DNA of 64,000 nt, from the NCBI GenBank assembly GCA_964495805.1, contig CAZBWV010000066.1:36698-100697 (forward strand). Reading direction: 5' to 3'. This stretch comes from JALXCH01 sp964495805. GTDB taxonomy: Bacteria; Calditrichota; Calditrichia; RBG-13-44-9. Below the pieces are notes generated by a model. That model saw only the letters and a list, made by a program, of their open reading frames with translations, searched no databases and was not told the DNA's origin. Below are positions 43,971 to 52,551 of this stretch, piece by piece. The position numbers and the translations under genes are program-made. How positions within the stretch are numbered: the first letter of the stretch is position 1; every line of letters starts with the position of its first letter.

Positions 43971-44396
43971 TTATCCGGCCAGATTGACCACTTTTTTGGC
44001 GACCTTCATTCGATTCAGGGCTCGTTGAAGGGCCGCCTGCGCACGTGCATAATCGATATTGGGATCTTTTTGCTGCAAACGTTTCTTTGCCCGTTCCGCC
44101 GCTTGCTGAGCCCGATCCACATCAATCTCATCGGCACGCTCACATGTTTCCAGCAACAAAGACACTTTGTTATTTAACACTTCCAGAAACCCACCGCTGG
44201 TTGCAAAAAGGGAGGTACTCCCATCCTGCAGCTGTATCTTAACTTCACCAATTTCCAGTTGGCTGAGTAAGGGAGCGTGATTGTACAAAACCTGAAACCC
44301 TCCTTTTACACCGGGCGCCGTGCACGAAACCACCTGATCAAAAGCCCATTTTCTTTCCGGAGTTGTTATTTCAACAGTAAAAATATTCGCTTCCAT
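43971..44396 (-). CDS. atpC: F1 ATP synthase epsilon subunit
   Basis: The 141-residue protein has the N-terminal beta-sandwich (FTVEITTPERKWAFDQVVSCTAPGVKGGFQVLYNHAPLL, SLFATSGGFLEVLNNKVSLLLE) and the C-terminal two-helix segment (RAQQAAERAKKRLQQ, YARAQAALQRALNRMKVAKK) that can inhibit ATP hydrolysis. It couples the rotor to the c-ring. It is separated from atpD by 132 bases containing a strong terminator-like hairpin, and its own ribosome site is weak (GGTTTATCGTT). Confidence 0.95.
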   Translation of the reverse strand: MEANIFTVEITTPERKWAFDQVVSCTAPGVKGGFQVLYNHAPLLSQLEIGEVKIQLQDGSTSLFATSGGFLEVLNNKVSLLLETCERADEIDVDRAQQAAERAKKRLQQKDPNIDYARAQAALQRALNRMKVAKKVVNLAG

Positions 44397-44461
44397 AACG
44401 ATAAACCTATAATCGATGGTTAGATTTGAAACTTTAGTCTTTTTTTGCCGAGGTGATTTTT

Positions 44462-44493
44462 AAAAATAAGGGGAAAATCTATTATTTTCCCCC
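44462..44493 (-). terminator. Terminator or attenuator between atpD and atpC
   Basis: On the minus strand GGGGAAAAT and ATTTTCCCC form a perfect 9-bp stem around a 6-base loop, followed by TTATTTTT. It lies inside the ATP synthase operon, so it may lower epsilon expression. Confidence 0.72.
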
Positions 44494-44528
44494 AAAACAT
44501 TTTTTCTAATACCAGAAAAATTATTGCA

Positions 44529-45920
44529 TTACGCCATTTTCTTTGCATTTTCGAGAACTTCGTCAATGGTACCGACCATCCAGAATGCCTGTTCCGGAAT
44601 ATCGTCGTACTGACCCTCAATAATACCTTTGAATCCGCGAATGGTTTCCTCCAGCGGGACATATTTTCCGGGTCGGCCGGTGAACTGTTCCGCCACGAAG
44701 AACGGCTGGGAGAGGAACCGTTGAATCTTCCGCGCTCGAGACACAATAATCTTATCTTCATCAGATAATTCATCCATACCCAGAATGGCGATAATATCCT
44801 GTAGATCTTTATATTTTTGTAGAATTTCCTGCACGGTCTTGGCGACCATATAGTGCTCCTCACCCACAATCCGCGGATCCAGAATCCGCGAGGTGGATTC
44901 CAGCGGATCCACTGCAGGATAGATACTCATTTCCGCAATCTGACGGGAAAGTACCGTGGTAGCATCCAGATGCCCGAAGGTGGTTGCTGGTGCCGGGTCG
45001 GTTAAGTCGTCAGCGGGAACGTAAATTGCCTGCACGGAGGTAATGGAGCCGTGCTTGGTACTGGTAATCCGCTCCTGCAATTCGCCCATTTCGGTTGCCA
45101 GGGTTGGCTGATATCCCACCGCAGAGGGCATTCGTCCCAGCAGTGCGGAAACTTCCGAACCAGCCTGGGTAAAACGGAAGATGTTATCGATAAACAGCAG
45201 CACGTCCCGACCTTCCACATCGCGGAAATATTCGGCAATGGTTAAACCGGTCAGTCCCACTCGCTGGCGAGCACCAGGGGGTTCGTTCATCTGACCGAAC
45301 ACCAGAGCGGTTTTTTCCAGCACTCCGCTCTCCTGCATTTCCAGCCACAGGTCATTCCCCTCGCGGGTTCGTTCTCCCACACCAGAAAACACCGAGATAC
45401 CGCCATGCTCGGTGGCAATATTCCGGATCAGCTCCATAATCAATACGGTTTTTCCCACACCGGCACCGCCAAACAGGCCGGTTTTTCCGCCTTTGGAATA
45501 CGGTTCCAGCAAATCAATCACTTTGATGCCGGTTTCCAGAAGCTCGGTCTCCACACTCAGGTCTTCATATTTAGGTGCTTCGCGATGAATGGGAAATCGT
45601 TGTTTGGTGTTGATGGGACCGCGTTCGTCAATCGGTTCGCCAATCACATTTAACAAACGCCCCAGCACTTCCGGCCCCACCGGAACGCTAATGGGTTGTC
45701 CCAGGTCTTCCGCTTCCATTCCACGGGTCAACCCATCGGTGGAATCCATCGCAACACACCGCACAATGTTTTCGCCCAGATGTTGCTGCACTTCCAGAAT
45801 CAGATCGGAACCATCTTCACGCTTAATTTTCACGGCGTTATAAATACTGGGAAGCTGCCCTTCGGCAAATTCCAGGTCAATCACAGGCCCAATAATCTGT
45901 TTAATAACACCTTTTGCCAT
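44529..45920 (-). CDS. atpD: F1 ATP synthase beta subunit
   Basis: This is the 463-residue catalytic subunit. It has P-loop GGAGVGKTVLIMELIRN, the GERTREGNDLW segment with catalytic Glu, DNIFRFTQAGSEVSALLGRMPSAVGYQPTLATEMG, and DELSDEDKIIVSRARKIQRFLSQPFFVAEQFTG. ATG 45920 is chosen because AGAGGG sits upstream at usable distance; a GTG at 45932 lies too close to it. The gene follows atpG by 32 bases. Confidence 0.98.
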   Translation of the reverse strand: MAKGVIKQIIGPVIDLEFAEGQLPSIYNAVKIKREDGSDLILEVQQHLGENIVRCVAMDSTDGLTRGMEAEDLGQPISVPVGPEVLGRLLNVIGEPIDERGPINTKQRFPIHREAPKYEDLSVETELLETGIKVIDLLEPYSKGGKTGLFGGAGVGKTVLIMELIRNIATEHGGISVFSGVGERTREGNDLWLEMQESGVLEKTALVFGQMNEPPGARQRVGLTGLTIAEYFRDVEGRDVLLFIDNIFRFTQAGSEVSALLGRMPSAVGYQPTLATEMGELQERITSTKHGSITSVQAIYVPADDLTDPAPATTFGHLDATTVLSRQIAEMSIYPAVDPLESTSRILDPRIVGEEHYMVAKTVQEILQKYKDLQDIIAILGMDELSDEDKIIVSRARKIQRFLSQPFFVAEQFTGRPGKYVPLEETIRGFKGIIEGQYDDIPEQAFWMVGTIDEVLENAKKMA

Positions 45921-45952
45921 GTTGTCTATCACCCTCTTTTAACTTGTTTTCG

Positions 45953-46819
45953 TTACGCGGATTTTAAAGCCTCGGCACCACCCACAATTTCGCTAATTTC
46001 CTTGGTGATGGCCGCCTGACGAGCCCGGTTATAGAACAGAGTCAGGTCGTGAATCATCTCTTCGGCGTTATCGGTGGCATTTTCCATTGCTGTCATTCGT
46101 GCTCCTTGCTCGGCGGCATTGGATTCCAGCAGGATTCGCCAGGTCTGAATATTCAGATGACGGGGAAGCAGAGCATTGAGTAATTCCAACCGATCCGGTT
46201 CATAAATATAATCGATGCCACTGAATTCCCCTTCGAATTTTCCGGTGCTGAGTGGCAAATACGTTTCCACAATCACATTTTGTTGCACCGCATTTTTGAA
46301 CTCATTGTATATCACCTCAATCTGGTCTGTTTCGTTGTTTAAATAATGATTGACCAGAAATTGAGTAATTTCCTGCGCCACCGGAAATTCCAGGCGATTA
46401 AATACTTGCTCGAAATATTGAATCACTTTATAATCGCGTTTGCCGAAGAATTCGTACCCTTTCTTCCCCACACAGACCAGCGAGACTTCTTTATTTTTAT
46501 GAAAATCGATCTGGTGAAGCGCCTGTTTAATGATGTTGGCGTTAAACGCTCCGCACAATCCCCGGTCAGCGGTGACCACCACCAGCGTTACCCGTTCCAC
46601 AAAACGGCTTTGCAAGAGTGGTAACTCCACCTCATCCCCCAGCGCCAGAATGAGATGATGGATAATCTCATCAATTTTACGCGCATAGGGACGGGCTGCC
46701 ATAATTCGCTCCTGAGCACCACGCAATTTAGCTGCTGCAACCATTTTCATGGCATGGGTAATTTGCTGAGTGCTCTTAACGCTGGCAATTCTTCTTCGAA
46801 TTTCGCGCAGAGTGGCCAT
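45953..46819 (-). CDS. atpG: F1 ATP synthase gamma subunit
   Basis: This is the 288-residue central shaft. The N-terminal helix ATLREIRRRIASVKSTQQITHAMKMVAAAKL, DRGLCGAFNANII, and the C-terminal helix SRMTAMENATDNAEEMIHDLTLFYNRARQAAITKEISEIVGGAEAL (read here as ARMTAMENAT) are all family signatures. Both helices form the coiled coil that turns inside alpha3beta3. It starts six bases after the atpA stop. Confidence 0.98.
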   Translation of the reverse strand: MATLREIRRRIASVKSTQQITHAMKMVAAAKLRGAQERIMAARPYARKIDEIIHHLILALGDEVELPLLQSRFVERVTLVVVTADRGLCGAFNANIIKQALHQIDFHKNKEVSLVCVGKKGYEFFGKRDYKVIQYFEQVFNRLEFPVAQEITQFLVNHYLNNETDQIEVIYNEFKNAVQQNVIVETYLPLSTGKFEGEFSGIDYIYEPDRLELLNALLPRHLNIQTWRILLESNAAEQGARMTAMENATDNAEEMIHDLTLFYNRARQAAITKEISEIVGGAEALKSA

Positions 46820-46825
46820 CGTTCA

Positions 46826-48361
46826 CTATTCTCCAACCTTAAATATTTTCAGGAACTCTTCAATTGCTGAACGCATCCGTTCTTTCAGTTCATCGGAAAG
46901 AACCTTCTTCTCCCGGATTTCGGTGAGAATATCGGAATACTTGTTGTCCAGATAGTCTAGAAATTCTTTTTCGAAACGTTGCACCGTTTCCAGGGGCAAT
47001 GCATCCAGATATCCTTCCGTTCCGGCAAAAATGATGGCAATCTGCTTTTCGGTGGCCATGGGTTGATATTGATCCTGCTTCAGGATTTCCACCAGCCGCT
47101 GGCCGCGAGTAATCTGCGCCTGAGTGGCTTTATCCAGATCGGAACCAAATTTTACGAATGCTTCCAGTTCCCGATACTGGGCCAGGTCCAGACGTAAACC
47201 ACCGGCTACCTGTTTCATGGCCTTAATCTGAGCGCTACCACCGACGCGGGAGACGGAGATTCCGGGATTGATGGCCGGGCGTACACCGGAATAGAACAGG
47301 CTGGGTTCCAGATAAATCTGCCCGTCGGTAATGGAAATGACATTGGTAGGAATGTATGCAGAAACGTCTCCGGCCTGGGTTTCGATGATGGGGAGCGCCG
47401 TGAGAGAGCCACCTCCCATTTCATCGCTGAGTTTGGCTGCGCGTTCCAGCAACCGGGAATGCAGGTAGAACACATCGCCGGGATAGGCCTCGCGGCCGGG
47501 AGGACGGCGGAGCAATAGCGAGACCTGTCGATACGCCCAGGCGTGCTTGCTCAGATCATCGTACACAATCAGGGCGTGCATCTTATTATCCCGGAAATAT
47601 TCTCCCATGGCGGCACCGGCATAGGGAGCCAGATACTGCAACGGTGCCGGTTCACTGGCATCGGCGGAGACGATGATGGTATAATCCAGCGCTCCGTGAT
47701 CTTCCAGTATTTTCACCACCCGTGCCACAGTGGAGGCTTTCTGCCCGATCGCCACGTAAATACAGTAAACCGGGGAATCCGTTTCGTGGGTATGTTTTTG
47801 ATTCAGGATGGTGTCCACCACAATAGCGGTTTTACCGGTCTGGCGGTCTCCAATAATGAGCTCGCGCTGTCCGCGGCCGATGGGGATCATGGCGTCGATG
47901 GCTTTGATACCGGTTTGTAAAGGCTCTTTCACCGGCTGTCGGTAAATCACACCGGGAGCTTTCCGCTCCACCGGATTAAACTGCTCGGCATGGATGGGAC
48001 CCCGGCCGTCCTTGGGACGCCCCAACGGATCCACCACCCGGCCCAGCAACTCTTTACCTACCGGTACCTGCAAAATACGCTTGGTTCGACGTACCGTGTC
48101 CCCTTCTTTCACCAGACGCTCCTCGCCGAACAGAATACATCCCACATTATCCTCTTCCAGGTTCAGCACCAGACCCATCACATCGTTGGGGAATTCCACC
48201 AATTCGCCAGCCATTACACCGGTTAAACCATACACGCGGGCAATCCCGTCGCCCACCTGCAGAACGGTTCCCACATCGTAAACGTCGGTTTCCTGTTCGA
48301 ATTCCGATAGCTGTTTCTTAATAATGGAAGAAATTTCTTCGGGTTTTACACCAACCGCCAT
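46826..48361 (-). CDS. atpA: F1 ATP synthase alpha subunit
   Basis: This is the 511-residue non-catalytic nucleotide-binding subunit. It has P-loop GDRQTGKTAIVVDTILNQ, the arginine finger region (SVSRVGGSAQIKAMKQVAGGLRLDLAQYRELEAF) and YVAIGQKASTVARVV. ATG 48361 has GAGGAAA seven bases upstream; the in-frame ATG at 48376 is part of that ribosome site. The gene lies 35 bases after atpH. Confidence 0.98.
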   Translation of the reverse strand: MAVGVKPEEISSIIKKQLSEFEQETDVYDVGTVLQVGDGIARVYGLTGVMAGELVEFPNDVMGLVLNLEEDNVGCILFGEERLVKEGDTVRRTKRILQVPVGKELLGRVVDPLGRPKDGRGPIHAEQFNPVERKAPGVIYRQPVKEPLQTGIKAIDAMIPIGRGQRELIIGDRQTGKTAIVVDTILNQKHTHETDSPVYCIYVAIGQKASTVARVVKILEDHGALDYTIIVSADASEPAPLQYLAPYAGAAMGEYFRDNKMHALIVYDDLSKHAWAYRQVSLLLRRPPGREAYPGDVFYLHSRLLERAAKLSDEMGGGSLTALPIIETQAGDVSAYIPTNVISITDGQIYLEPSLFYSGVRPAINPGISVSRVGGSAQIKAMKQVAGGLRLDLAQYRELEAFVKFGSDLDKATQAQITRGQRLVEILKQDQYQPMATEKQIAIIFAGTEGYLDALPLETVQRFEKEFLDYLDNKYSDILTEIREKKVLSDELKERMRSAIEEFLKIFKVGE

Positions 48362-48396
48362 GCTCGATTTCCTCATAAGTTGTTTTTGTTTTTAGC

Positions 48397-48939
48397 TTAC
48401 TCCACGGAGACCAGACGCTCCCGGAGTTTCAGCAACTGATTTTTCAAGCTCACATCAATAATGGTATCCTTGATTCGTACCACAAATCCGCCCAGGAGTT
48501 GAGGATCGATCTCCTCTTCCAGCAGCACATTTTTCCCGGTAATTTTATCCAGCCGGGTTTTCAGTGCTTTCCGTTGCTCAGGTGTAAAAGCGTAAGCCGA
48601 AATAAGCTTACCCCGTAAAATCCCCTGGTAATCGTCCAACAATTCACCGAATCGCTGAATGATAAAACCCAGCAGAGATTCCCGATTTTTTTCCACCAGC
48701 AATTGCAAGAATCGCATGGTTAACTCGCTCACCCGATCCCGAAACAATTGGTTGAGCAAATCGGCTTTATCCCCTTTGGGAATAATGGGGGATTCCAGCA
48801 CCTGTTGCAAATCCGGAGACCTGTACAGAGCTTCCTGAAGTGTGTTCAGGTCGGCCTGTATCTGCTCCAGTTTGTTTTCATCCCGGGCTAATTCAAAAAG
48901 TGCTTTTGCGTAACGTATGGTTGCTCGACTTCCAAGCAC
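48397..48939 (-). CDS. atpH: F1 ATP synthase delta subunit (OSCP)
   Basis: This is the 180-residue stator link between F1 and the b subunits. The N-terminus IRYAKALFELARDENKLEQI and the C-terminal LLGGFVVRIKDTIIDVSLKNQLLKLRERL are family signatures. The start is GTG 48939, with AGGAT nine bases before it, 11 bases after the atpF stop; there is no ATG at the family N-terminus. Confidence 0.96.
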   Translation of the reverse strand: MLGSRATIRYAKALFELARDENKLEQIQADLNTLQEALYRSPDLQQVLESPIIPKGDKADLLNQLFRDRVSELTMRFLQLLVEKNRESLLGFIIQRFGELLDDYQGILRGKLISAYAFTPEQRKALKTRLDKITGKNVLLEEEIDPQLLGGFVVRIKDTIIDVSLKNQLLKLRERLVSVE

Positions 48940-48950
48940 AATCAGTTATC

Positions 48951-49445
48951 CTAATTTTTTTCCAATTTGTCCAGTTCTTTGATATACTGATCAATCAGGC
49001 CACGGTGTTTCTGGTCATCCAGACTTTCCTGAATCAGTCGGGAGGCCGCCTGGATGGCGATATCGGCTACCTGGGATTTCAATTCCAGAATCGCCGCTTC
49101 CTTCTCACGCTCAATATCCGCTTCGGCGCGCTGACGCAGCTTCTCGGCTTCCGCTTTTGCTTTGGCAATAATTTCCTCTTTCATCTTAGCTGCCAGTTGC
49201 TTGTTCTCCTGCAGCATCTTCTGAATTTCGGCATGAGCATCTTCCATCATCTTCTGGTGTTTCTCCAGAAGCTGCTGAGCTTCGGTACGCGCCTCTTCCG
49301 CTTTACGAAGGGAGTCGGCGATCGTCTTCTCGCGTTCCTCCACAGCGGAAAGTAGCGGTTTCCAGGCTACCTTGGCCAGCACCAGAAACAGTACAATAAA
49401 AGTAGCCCAGGTCCATATCATCATTCCCGGTTCAAGCTGTAACAT
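48951..49445 (-). CDS. atpF: Fo ATP synthase b subunit
   Basis: The 164-residue peripheral stalk protein has one N-terminal transmembrane helix (MIWTWATFIVLFLVLAKVAWKPL) and a long charged coiled coil (EEREKTIADSLRKAEEARTEAQQ, AKAKAEAEKLRQRAEADIERE). Only one b-type gene is present, so a homodimer is expected. AGGTGAG precedes the start. Confidence 0.96.
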   Translation of the reverse strand: MLQLEPGMMIWTWATFIVLFLVLAKVAWKPLLSAVEEREKTIADSLRKAEEARTEAQQLLEKHQKMMEDAHAEIQKMLQENKQLAAKMKEEIIAKAKAEAEKLRQRAEADIEREKEAAILELKSQVADIAIQAASRLIQESLDDQKHRGLIDQYIKELDKLEKN

Positions 49446-49465
49446 AGCTCACCTATCCATTAAGG

Positions 49466-49702
49466 TTATTTGAGACCTAACAAGAAGCAAATCACCAGTC
49501 CGAAGAAAGCGATACCTTCGATCAGTGCTGCCGAGATAATCATAGACGTCCGAATTGCATTTGCCGCTTCCGGTTGCCGGGCTGTACCGTCCATTGCCGA
49601 GCTACCGATTTTGCCAATGCCCAGACCTGCACCAATTACCACAATTGCTGAACCAAGTCCAGCAGCCAGATAAGCCAATGCCATTGCTAACGAATTCTCC
49701 AT
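49466..49702 (-). CDS. atpE: Fo ATP synthase c subunit
   Basis: The 78-residue hairpin of two helices forms the proton-driven ring. Helix 1 has the Gly-rich packing motif GAGLGIGKIG, the polar loop is GTARQPEA, and helix 2 carries the ion-binding Glu 62 (ALIEGIAFFG). The residue after Glu is Gly and helix 1 lacks the Gln of Na+-type rings, so H+ coupling is expected. AAGGAGG is an ideal ribosome site for this high-copy protein. Confidence 0.97.
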   Translation of the reverse strand: MENSLAMALAYLAAGLGSAIVVIGAGLGIGKIGSSAMDGTARQPEAANAIRTSMIISAALIEGIAFFGLVICFLLGLK

Positions 49703-49759
49703 GGGTACCTCCTTATTACGCTTTGGTTAATTGAACCTTAATACTATTTGAAAGTGTTA

Positions 49760-50602
49760 TTAATGTTCCGGATGCATTGCCATACCAATAAACAGCGACG
49801 AGAGCATGGTAAAAATGTATGCCTGAATAAACGCCACCAACAGCTCCAACAAATCGATAAACACTGCAAAGGCAATGGAAAAGGGCGAAACCAGCACGCT
49901 TCCCAGCGCAATGATCAACCCCAACAAAGCAAACACAACGGTATGACCGGCAATCATGTTGGCGAAAAGTCGCATGGCCAGTGCAAAAGGTTTGGTGAAC
50001 AGGCCAAAAATTTCGATGGGAACCATAATAAATATAAGCGGGAATGGGATTCCGGAAGGAACCATGCTTTTAAAATAACCAATGGGTCCGTTTTCCACCA
50101 TTCCCATAATCTGGGTCATAATAAACGTAATGACGGCCAGAGAGGCAGTTACGCTAATATTGCCTGTAGCGGTGGCAAATAAAGGAATGAGTCCCATTAA
50201 ATTACAGGTCAGAATAAAAAAGAACATGGTGGCCAGCAAAGGGGTAAATTTTCGTCCTCCTTTTTCCCCCATGTTGGGGATGGCAATCTCGTCCCGGACA
50301 AACAGCACCATGGCTTCCAGTGCGGCAGCCAGGCCGGTAGGAACCAGACGTTTTTTTCGGAACAGTGCCCAGAATGTGATTATCAGAATCAGCGAAGCCA
50401 CCCACATCATGACCACATGCAGGGTAATGGAAAGATCTACCTGAATGCCAAACAAACGAATGGGTTCAAAAGTGGGCAAATGAATATGATAACCGAACAG
50501 ATTCCACTCATGGGAATCCTTAATGTGATGAATGATAAATTGGCCAAGATTCTCTTCTTCGTGCTCTGCCGTTGGCTCAGTCATTAAGAATGCGGACATC
50601 AT
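49760..50602 (-). CDS. atpB: Fo ATP synthase a subunit
   Basis: The 280-residue membrane protein provides the proton half-channels. The essential Arg lies in ALAMRLFANMIAGHTVVFAL, and the second signature is FIDLLELLVAFIQAYIFTMLSSLF. Five to six hydrophobic helices are visible. The start ATG at 50602 overlaps the atpI stop (ATGA type), with AAGGGG nearby. The N-terminus is extended and acidic (TEPTAEHEEENLGQF), as in many FCB-type a subunits. Confidence 0.97.
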   Translation of the reverse strand: MMSAFLMTEPTAEHEEENLGQFIIHHIKDSHEWNLFGYHIHLPTFEPIRLFGIQVDLSITLHVVMMWVASLILIITFWALFRKKRLVPTGLAAALEAMVLFVRDEIAIPNMGEKGGRKFTPLLATMFFFILTCNLMGLIPLFATATGNISVTASLAVITFIMTQIMGMVENGPIGYFKSMVPSGIPFPLIFIMVPIEIFGLFTKPFALAMRLFANMIAGHTVVFALLGLIIALGSVLVSPFSIAFAVFIDLLELLVAFIQAYIFTMLSSLFIGMAMHPEH

Positions 50603-50988
50603 AAATGTTTACCCCTTAAACCTGCCAATTGATTCAGAACAAAAATTTCTAATACCAGATAACTGAAGTATGAGACTAATAAAGTGATTACAAGAATCAA
50701 TTTGTTAAAATTTAAATAATGAACCAGAATAAACAAAACGAAAAATATAATCAAAAGGCGAAAAATCATGCCGCCAAAAAAGGAACCCATAAATTTTTTA
50801 TCTTCTTTGGCAAATCCCCAGCTTACAATGGCTGTACCGGCCAGAAAATTCAAAAAGGAGATGGCCAAACCGGTCCAGGCCTCCCGGGTGTATCCCTGTA
50901 GGATCCCCGTCTTCTGAAGTACTAAAATCATCAGAACAAAAAGAAGGAGAATGCCCAGTCCCTTCCGTACAAATACGAAATAGTTCAT
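50599..50988 (-). CDS. atpI: AtpI-like ATP synthase accessory membrane protein
   Basis: The 129-residue protein has four hydrophobic helices (GILLLFVLMILVLQ, AWTGLAISFLNFLAGTAIVSW, GGMIFRLLIIFFVLFILVHY, LILVITLLVSYFSYLVLEIFVL). It sits directly before atpB with a 4-base overlap. Position and topology fit AtpI, which helps c-ring assembly or Mg2+ supply; the sequence itself is weakly conserved. No strong ribosome site is seen. Confidence 0.75.
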   Translation of the reverse strand: MNYFVFVRKGLGILLLFVLMILVLQKTGILQGYTREAWTGLAISFLNFLAGTAIVSWGFAKEDKKFMGSFFGGMIFRLLIIFFVLFILVHYLNFNKLILVITLLVSYFSYLVLEIFVLNQLAGLRGKHL

Positions 50989-51002
50989 AGAACATTACCG
51001 GA

Positions 51003-51314
51003 TTAAGATTGATGGTGTTGCTGATCTTCCGTGTCCCGGCTTCGTTGTTTATCCAGCCAGAATACAGTTTTAAAGAAATTGTAGAACCCCACCGCCACCC
51101 CTAAAATGGCCCCCACTAAAGTGAGCCAGGGTTTGGTGTGCCATTTTTTATCCAGCAGGTATCCCACAAAAGTCAGCAATCCCACTGACGCAGCCCAGGT
51201 ATATCCGATATTGAAATACGGAGCATACCTGCGGTACACTTCGGCCAGAGATTCCAGATCCCGAAGTCGTCGGGTGGGATCCGATGACTTATGCTCAGGA
51301 TTTTTTGGTACCAC
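51003..51314 (-). CDS. atpZ: AtpZ/ATPase gene 1 membrane protein
   Basis: The 103-residue protein has two helices (AASVGLLTFVGYLLD, LTLVGAILGVAVGFYNFFKTVFW). The pattern GxxxxxxxxGYLLDKKW...PWLTLVGAILGVAVGFYN is the AtpZ/ATPase_gene1 signature. It is known as a partner of AtpI at the start of atp operons. The GTG start at 51314 overlaps the bactofilin 3' end by 20 bases, tying the ATP synthase genes to the bactofilin gene. Confidence 0.88.
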   Translation of the reverse strand: MVPKNPEHKSSDPTRRLRDLESLAEVYRRYAPYFNIGYTWAASVGLLTFVGYLLDKKWHTKPWLTLVGAILGVAVGFYNFFKTVFWLDKQRSRDTEDQQHHQS

Positions 51315-51720
51315 TATTTTTCTCTTTCGTTGGTGCTAAGGAAGAAGCGTTCCCCTCCCGCTTTGCTTCCATATCCGACTTCCCCTGAAATACCGCACCT
51401 TCGTCAATGACCAGTTTTTTTGCTTTCAAATTACCAATTAATACCGATTTGGCTTCCAGAACCAATTTATCCTCAACGGAAATATTGCCTTCAATGCGAC
51501 CACCTACCACCGCATTGCGGGCAAAAATTTCGCCTTCCACCCGACCGCTCATTCCTATGGTTAATGTATCAGCGGTTCGAATGGCTCCTTTTACCTTCCC
51601 GTCGATCCGAAGACTCCCTTTCGTTTCGATCTTCCCTTCCAGCACCGTTCCCTCGCCAATAAAATTCAACTCACCTACGCCTCTTCCTCCGTTGCCGGAA
51701 TCCTTCATTTTTAAGCCCAT
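51295..51720 (-). CDS. Bactofilin
   Basis: The 141-residue polymer-forming cytoskeletal protein consists of a right-handed beta-helix core (about 18-110) with the regular pattern NFIGEGTVLEGKIETKGSL, RIDGKVKGAIRTADTLTIG, VEGEIFARNAVVGGRIEGNI, LVIDEGAVFQGKSDME. Short disordered tails flank it. Bactofilins assemble into membrane-bound filaments that place cell-wall enzymes or ParA-linked proteins. The upstream gene is an M23 peptidase, a pairing known from cell-shape systems, and ParAB lies just beyond. AAGGAG is placed well before the ATG. Confidence 0.94.
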   Translation of the reverse strand: MGLKMKDSGNGGRGVGELNFIGEGTVLEGKIETKGSLRIDGKVKGAIRTADTLTIGMSGRVEGEIFARNAVVGGRIEGNISVEDKLVLEAKSVLIGNLKAKKLVIDEGAVFQGKSDMEAKREGNASSLAPTKEKNSGTKKS

Positions 51721-51739
51721 GGGTCCTGACTCCTTCTGT

Positions 51740-52525
51740 TTAAAAACTGTTTACGTTGTATTCCATCACCAGAAGACGAGGATCAATTGGTCGGCCATTT
51801 TTCCAGATTTCGAAATGCAGGTGGGGACCGTATGATTTTTGCCCCGAATTCCCCAGATATCCAATGACCTCACCCTGTTCCACCCACTGATTTACCTTGA
51901 CCAGATTGCGCAGATTGTGTTTGTAATACGTATAATAGCCAAACCCGTGACCAATTATGATGGTGTTTCCCCCGTTCACCGTCCAGCCGCTGAATAATAC
52001 CTGTCCGCTGGCCGGAGCCACAATGGGAGTTCCCTCCGGAGCAGCGATATCAATTCCGTTATGCACATCTTCCTTATAATGTTGACTCACAAATCCCACT
52101 ACCGGTGGTTTGACCGGAATGGTTTTAAAGATAGAAAAGATCGGTTTGTTTTGCAGGGTTTCGGTGGAAAAATTTTCTGTTTCTTCCCGGGACTTCTCAG
52201 AAAGTTTAATGTAGCCGGACAGGCTGTTTTGCACTTTTTGTCCGTACACTTTCAATTGTTTCAGCTCTGCTTCCAGCTCATTCACCTTCTGAAGCTGTTT
52301 TTTAAGCATCTGGTTTTCGTTGCGCAGACTCCGGTTTTCCAGCGCTTCCTGAAGCAGATGACCGTAAGTGAAAGCACCCACCAGAATGGTCACAAACAGC
52401 ACAACCAACACCACCAGACCGATTCGCAGAAACGAGTAACGCAGTTTTAAACTGCGGGGCGAGCCTTCATCATCAGGAATCAGCAGAATGTTCAGGTATC
52501 TTCGCTTGTGTTTCTTATGAGCCAC
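51740..52525 (-). CDS. Membrane-anchored M23 (LytM) peptidase with coiled coil
   Basis: The 261-residue protein has a short basic cytoplasmic part, one transmembrane helix (about 30-55, IGLVVLVVLFVTILVGAF), a periplasmic coiled coil (LENRSLRNENQMLKKQLQKVN) and a C-terminal LytM domain. The zinc motifs are HNGIDIAAP (His and Asp ligands) and GPHLHFEIW (HxH), and GLY-type loop GNTIIIGHGFGYYTYY is present. It is therefore likely an active peptidoglycan endopeptidase, or an activator. The start is GTG 52525, with AAGGTGAG before it. It lies 19 bases upstream of bactofilin, which may localise it. Confidence 0.92.
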   Translation of the reverse strand: MAHKKHKRRYLNILLIPDDEGSPRSLKLRYSFLRIGLVVLVVLFVTILVGAFTYGHLLQEALENRSLRNENQMLKKQLQKVNELEAELKQLKVYGQKVQNSLSGYIKLSEKSREETENFSTETLQNKPIFSIFKTIPVKPPVVGFVSQHYKEDVHNGIDIAAPEGTPIVAPASGQVLFSGWTVNGGNTIIIGHGFGYYTYYKHNLRNLVKVNQWVEQGEVIGYLGNSGQKSYGPHLHFEIWKNGRPIDPRLLVMEYNVNSF

Positions 52526-52551
52526 CGCAACTCACCTTTACATTTCCAATA

